Shown: in pieces, positions 63,302 through 64,000 of the stretch
Layout: each line of letters opens with the position of its first letter
How positions within the stretch are numbered: the stretch's first letter is position 1
Assembly (NCBI GenBank): GCA_046348365.1
Contig: JAXMEL010000001.1
Location: forward strand, 558,001 to 622,000
From: JAEUPI01 sp046348365
GTDB taxonomy: Bacteria; Pseudomonadota; Gammaproteobacteria; Burkholderiales; Burkholderiaceae_C
DNA length: 64,000 bases
Reading direction: 5' to 3'
The notes under the pieces: model-generated
What the model was told of the DNA's origin: nothing
The model's database searches: none
Seen by the model: the letters and a program-made list of their open reading frames with translations, nothing else
Translations under genes and position numbers: made by a program

Positions 63302-64000
63302 TCACGCACTGACGATCCAGCCTTCGAGCGCGTCCACGTCGGCCGGCAGGCCCCAGTTCGGCCGAGCTGCCGCCCACGCAGCCTGCACCAGGCACAGCGT
63401 GGCATCGAGCGTGTCGCCGCTCGCGTCGTCGACCAGCGCGTCGTGGTGCCTCGCATCGAGGCCGAGCGCAAGGCCCAGCCGCGTGTGGCCCTCGCGCAGC
63501 GCATCGACGATCGCCAGCCGCGCGAGCAAGCGGTCGTCGGTGTGCTTGGTTGGTTCATCGCTCTTGTACGAGCGCCGGCCCACCACCTCGCGCGCCAGCA
63601 ACCCGGGGTAGGCCTCCAGCGCCACGCGCGGCGCGCCGGGCCGCGCCGGCTCGTGCGCAGGTAGATGAGCGCCGGCGGCGCGCAGCAGCGGCACGCCGGC
63701 ATGCAGCATGTAGGCCACCGGCGGATTCACCCACTTCATCGACGGGCTCGACCCCGCGGGCCGGTCGCACGCGCGATGCGCGAACTTGGCGCCCGCCGGC
63801 CGCGCGGCGCAGAACGCGGCGAAGGTGTCGCGGATCTGCGTGCGCGCGAGGCCCGCGTAGTGGTCCATGCAGGCGGGCCAGTCGAGCGGCCAGCCGAGCG
63901 CGGCCACCAACTCGCGCGGCAGGCCGAACGGCAGATCGAAGCCGCCGATCCAGCGCGGCGTGCGCGCCAACCAGGCGCCGAAGGCATCGAGCGATGCGAA
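63302..64000 (-). CDS. DUF429-family protein (5' end outside window)
   Basis: 233 codons are visible; the open frame runs off the right edge, so the start lies beyond base 64000. Recognisable parts are WIGGFDLPFGLPRELVAALG, VEAYPG-like RVALEAYPGLLAREVVGR and DDASGDTLDATLCLVQAAWA, which match DUF429, a nuclease-like fold of unknown function. It lies 85 bases from the magnesium ATPase start, in the same direction. Confidence 0.7.
   Translation of the reverse strand, partial: FASLDAFGAWLARTPRWIGGFDLPFGLPRELVAALGWPLDWPACMDHYAGLARTQIRDTFAAFCAARPAGAKFAHRACDRPAGSSPSMKWVNPPVAYMLHAGVPLLRAAGAHLPAHEPARPGAPRVALEAYPGLLAREVVGRRSYKSDEPTKHTDDRLLARLAIVDALREGHTRLGLALGLDARHHDALVDDASGDTLDATLCLVQAAWAAARPNWGLPADVDALEGWIVSA

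Overview
The window is GC-rich (about 70%), with coding on both strands, short gaps and many GTGA/ATGA overlaps. It looks like chromosomal DNA of a beta-proteobacterium of the order Burkholderiales, probably of the Rubrivivax/Leptothrix/Piscinibacter kind. The evidence is a TctC-type receptor, a PEP-CTERM protein, a minCDE operon, AidB- and TAXI-type genes and hairpin-rich dispersed repeats. No rRNA, tRNA, CRISPR array, prophage or transposase gene was seen. Genes at both edges are cut by the window.

Layout. 1-2016 is an incomplete dimethylglycine/sarcosine dehydrogenase-like gene. 2238-6482 is a cell-envelope group: a 23-residue-repeat lipoprotein with a peptidoglycan-binding end, a membrane-anchored protein with 60-bp tandem repeats, and an OmpA-like protein. 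7080-7598 is a PEP-CTERM protein behind a candidate sigma-54 promoter. 7795-26286 is the metabolic core (next paragraph). 26438-31287 is a complete MacA-MacB-OprM/NodT-type efflux system. 31376-33924 is a PaaX-like regulator with an AidB-like acyl-CoA dehydrogenase. 34059-38941 holds a vanadium-haloperoxidase-like protein, a methyltransferase and a large LuxR-type ATPase regulator. 39004-44336 is a small catabolic locus: an HCCA-isomerase-like protein, an FAD oxidoreductase, a TctC receptor, a divergent GntR/UTRA regulator and a class III PLP enzyme. 44445-50721 has a PBP7-like peptidase, a 43-residue protein, minCDE, two secreted proteins of unknown function and a TAXI receptor. 50893-55719 has a GH1 glucosidase and a helicase-YkvA-nuclease operon. 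55814-63216 has an ABC exporter trio and a magnesium P-type ATPase. A DUF429 gene is cut at the right edge.

The core region joins 2-aminoethylphosphonate (AEP) use to a gamma-glutamyl pathway. The plus-strand genes are an AEP-type ABC transporter (binding protein, ATPase, fused permease) and the transaminase PhnW. A tight run then follows: a glutamine-synthetase-like ligase, an iron alcohol dehydrogenase, two gamma-glutamyl hydrolases, an aldehyde dehydrogenase and a HAD phosphatase. The minus strand carries a GntR/FCD regulator with PhnA and PhnY, and a Na/Pi transporter of the phosphate-export type with an EamA permease. A shared 16-base element (TTGTTGACAATYTGCA) covers the -35 box of both minus-strand transcripts and probably marks one regulon. 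My reading is that AEP is converted through phosphonoacetaldehyde and phosphonoacetate to acetate and phosphate. The gamma-glutamyl module probably takes an amino alcohol, with ethanolamine the best fit, to an amino acid. That second pathway is an inference from gene content.

Two long hairpin-rich repeats (18330-18880 and 56547-57014) are copies of one dispersed element. Each lies between genes that look as if they belong to one transcription unit. Shorter hairpin elements lie at 16521-16593 and, in frame, inside the TAXI receptor gene at about 49750-49824.
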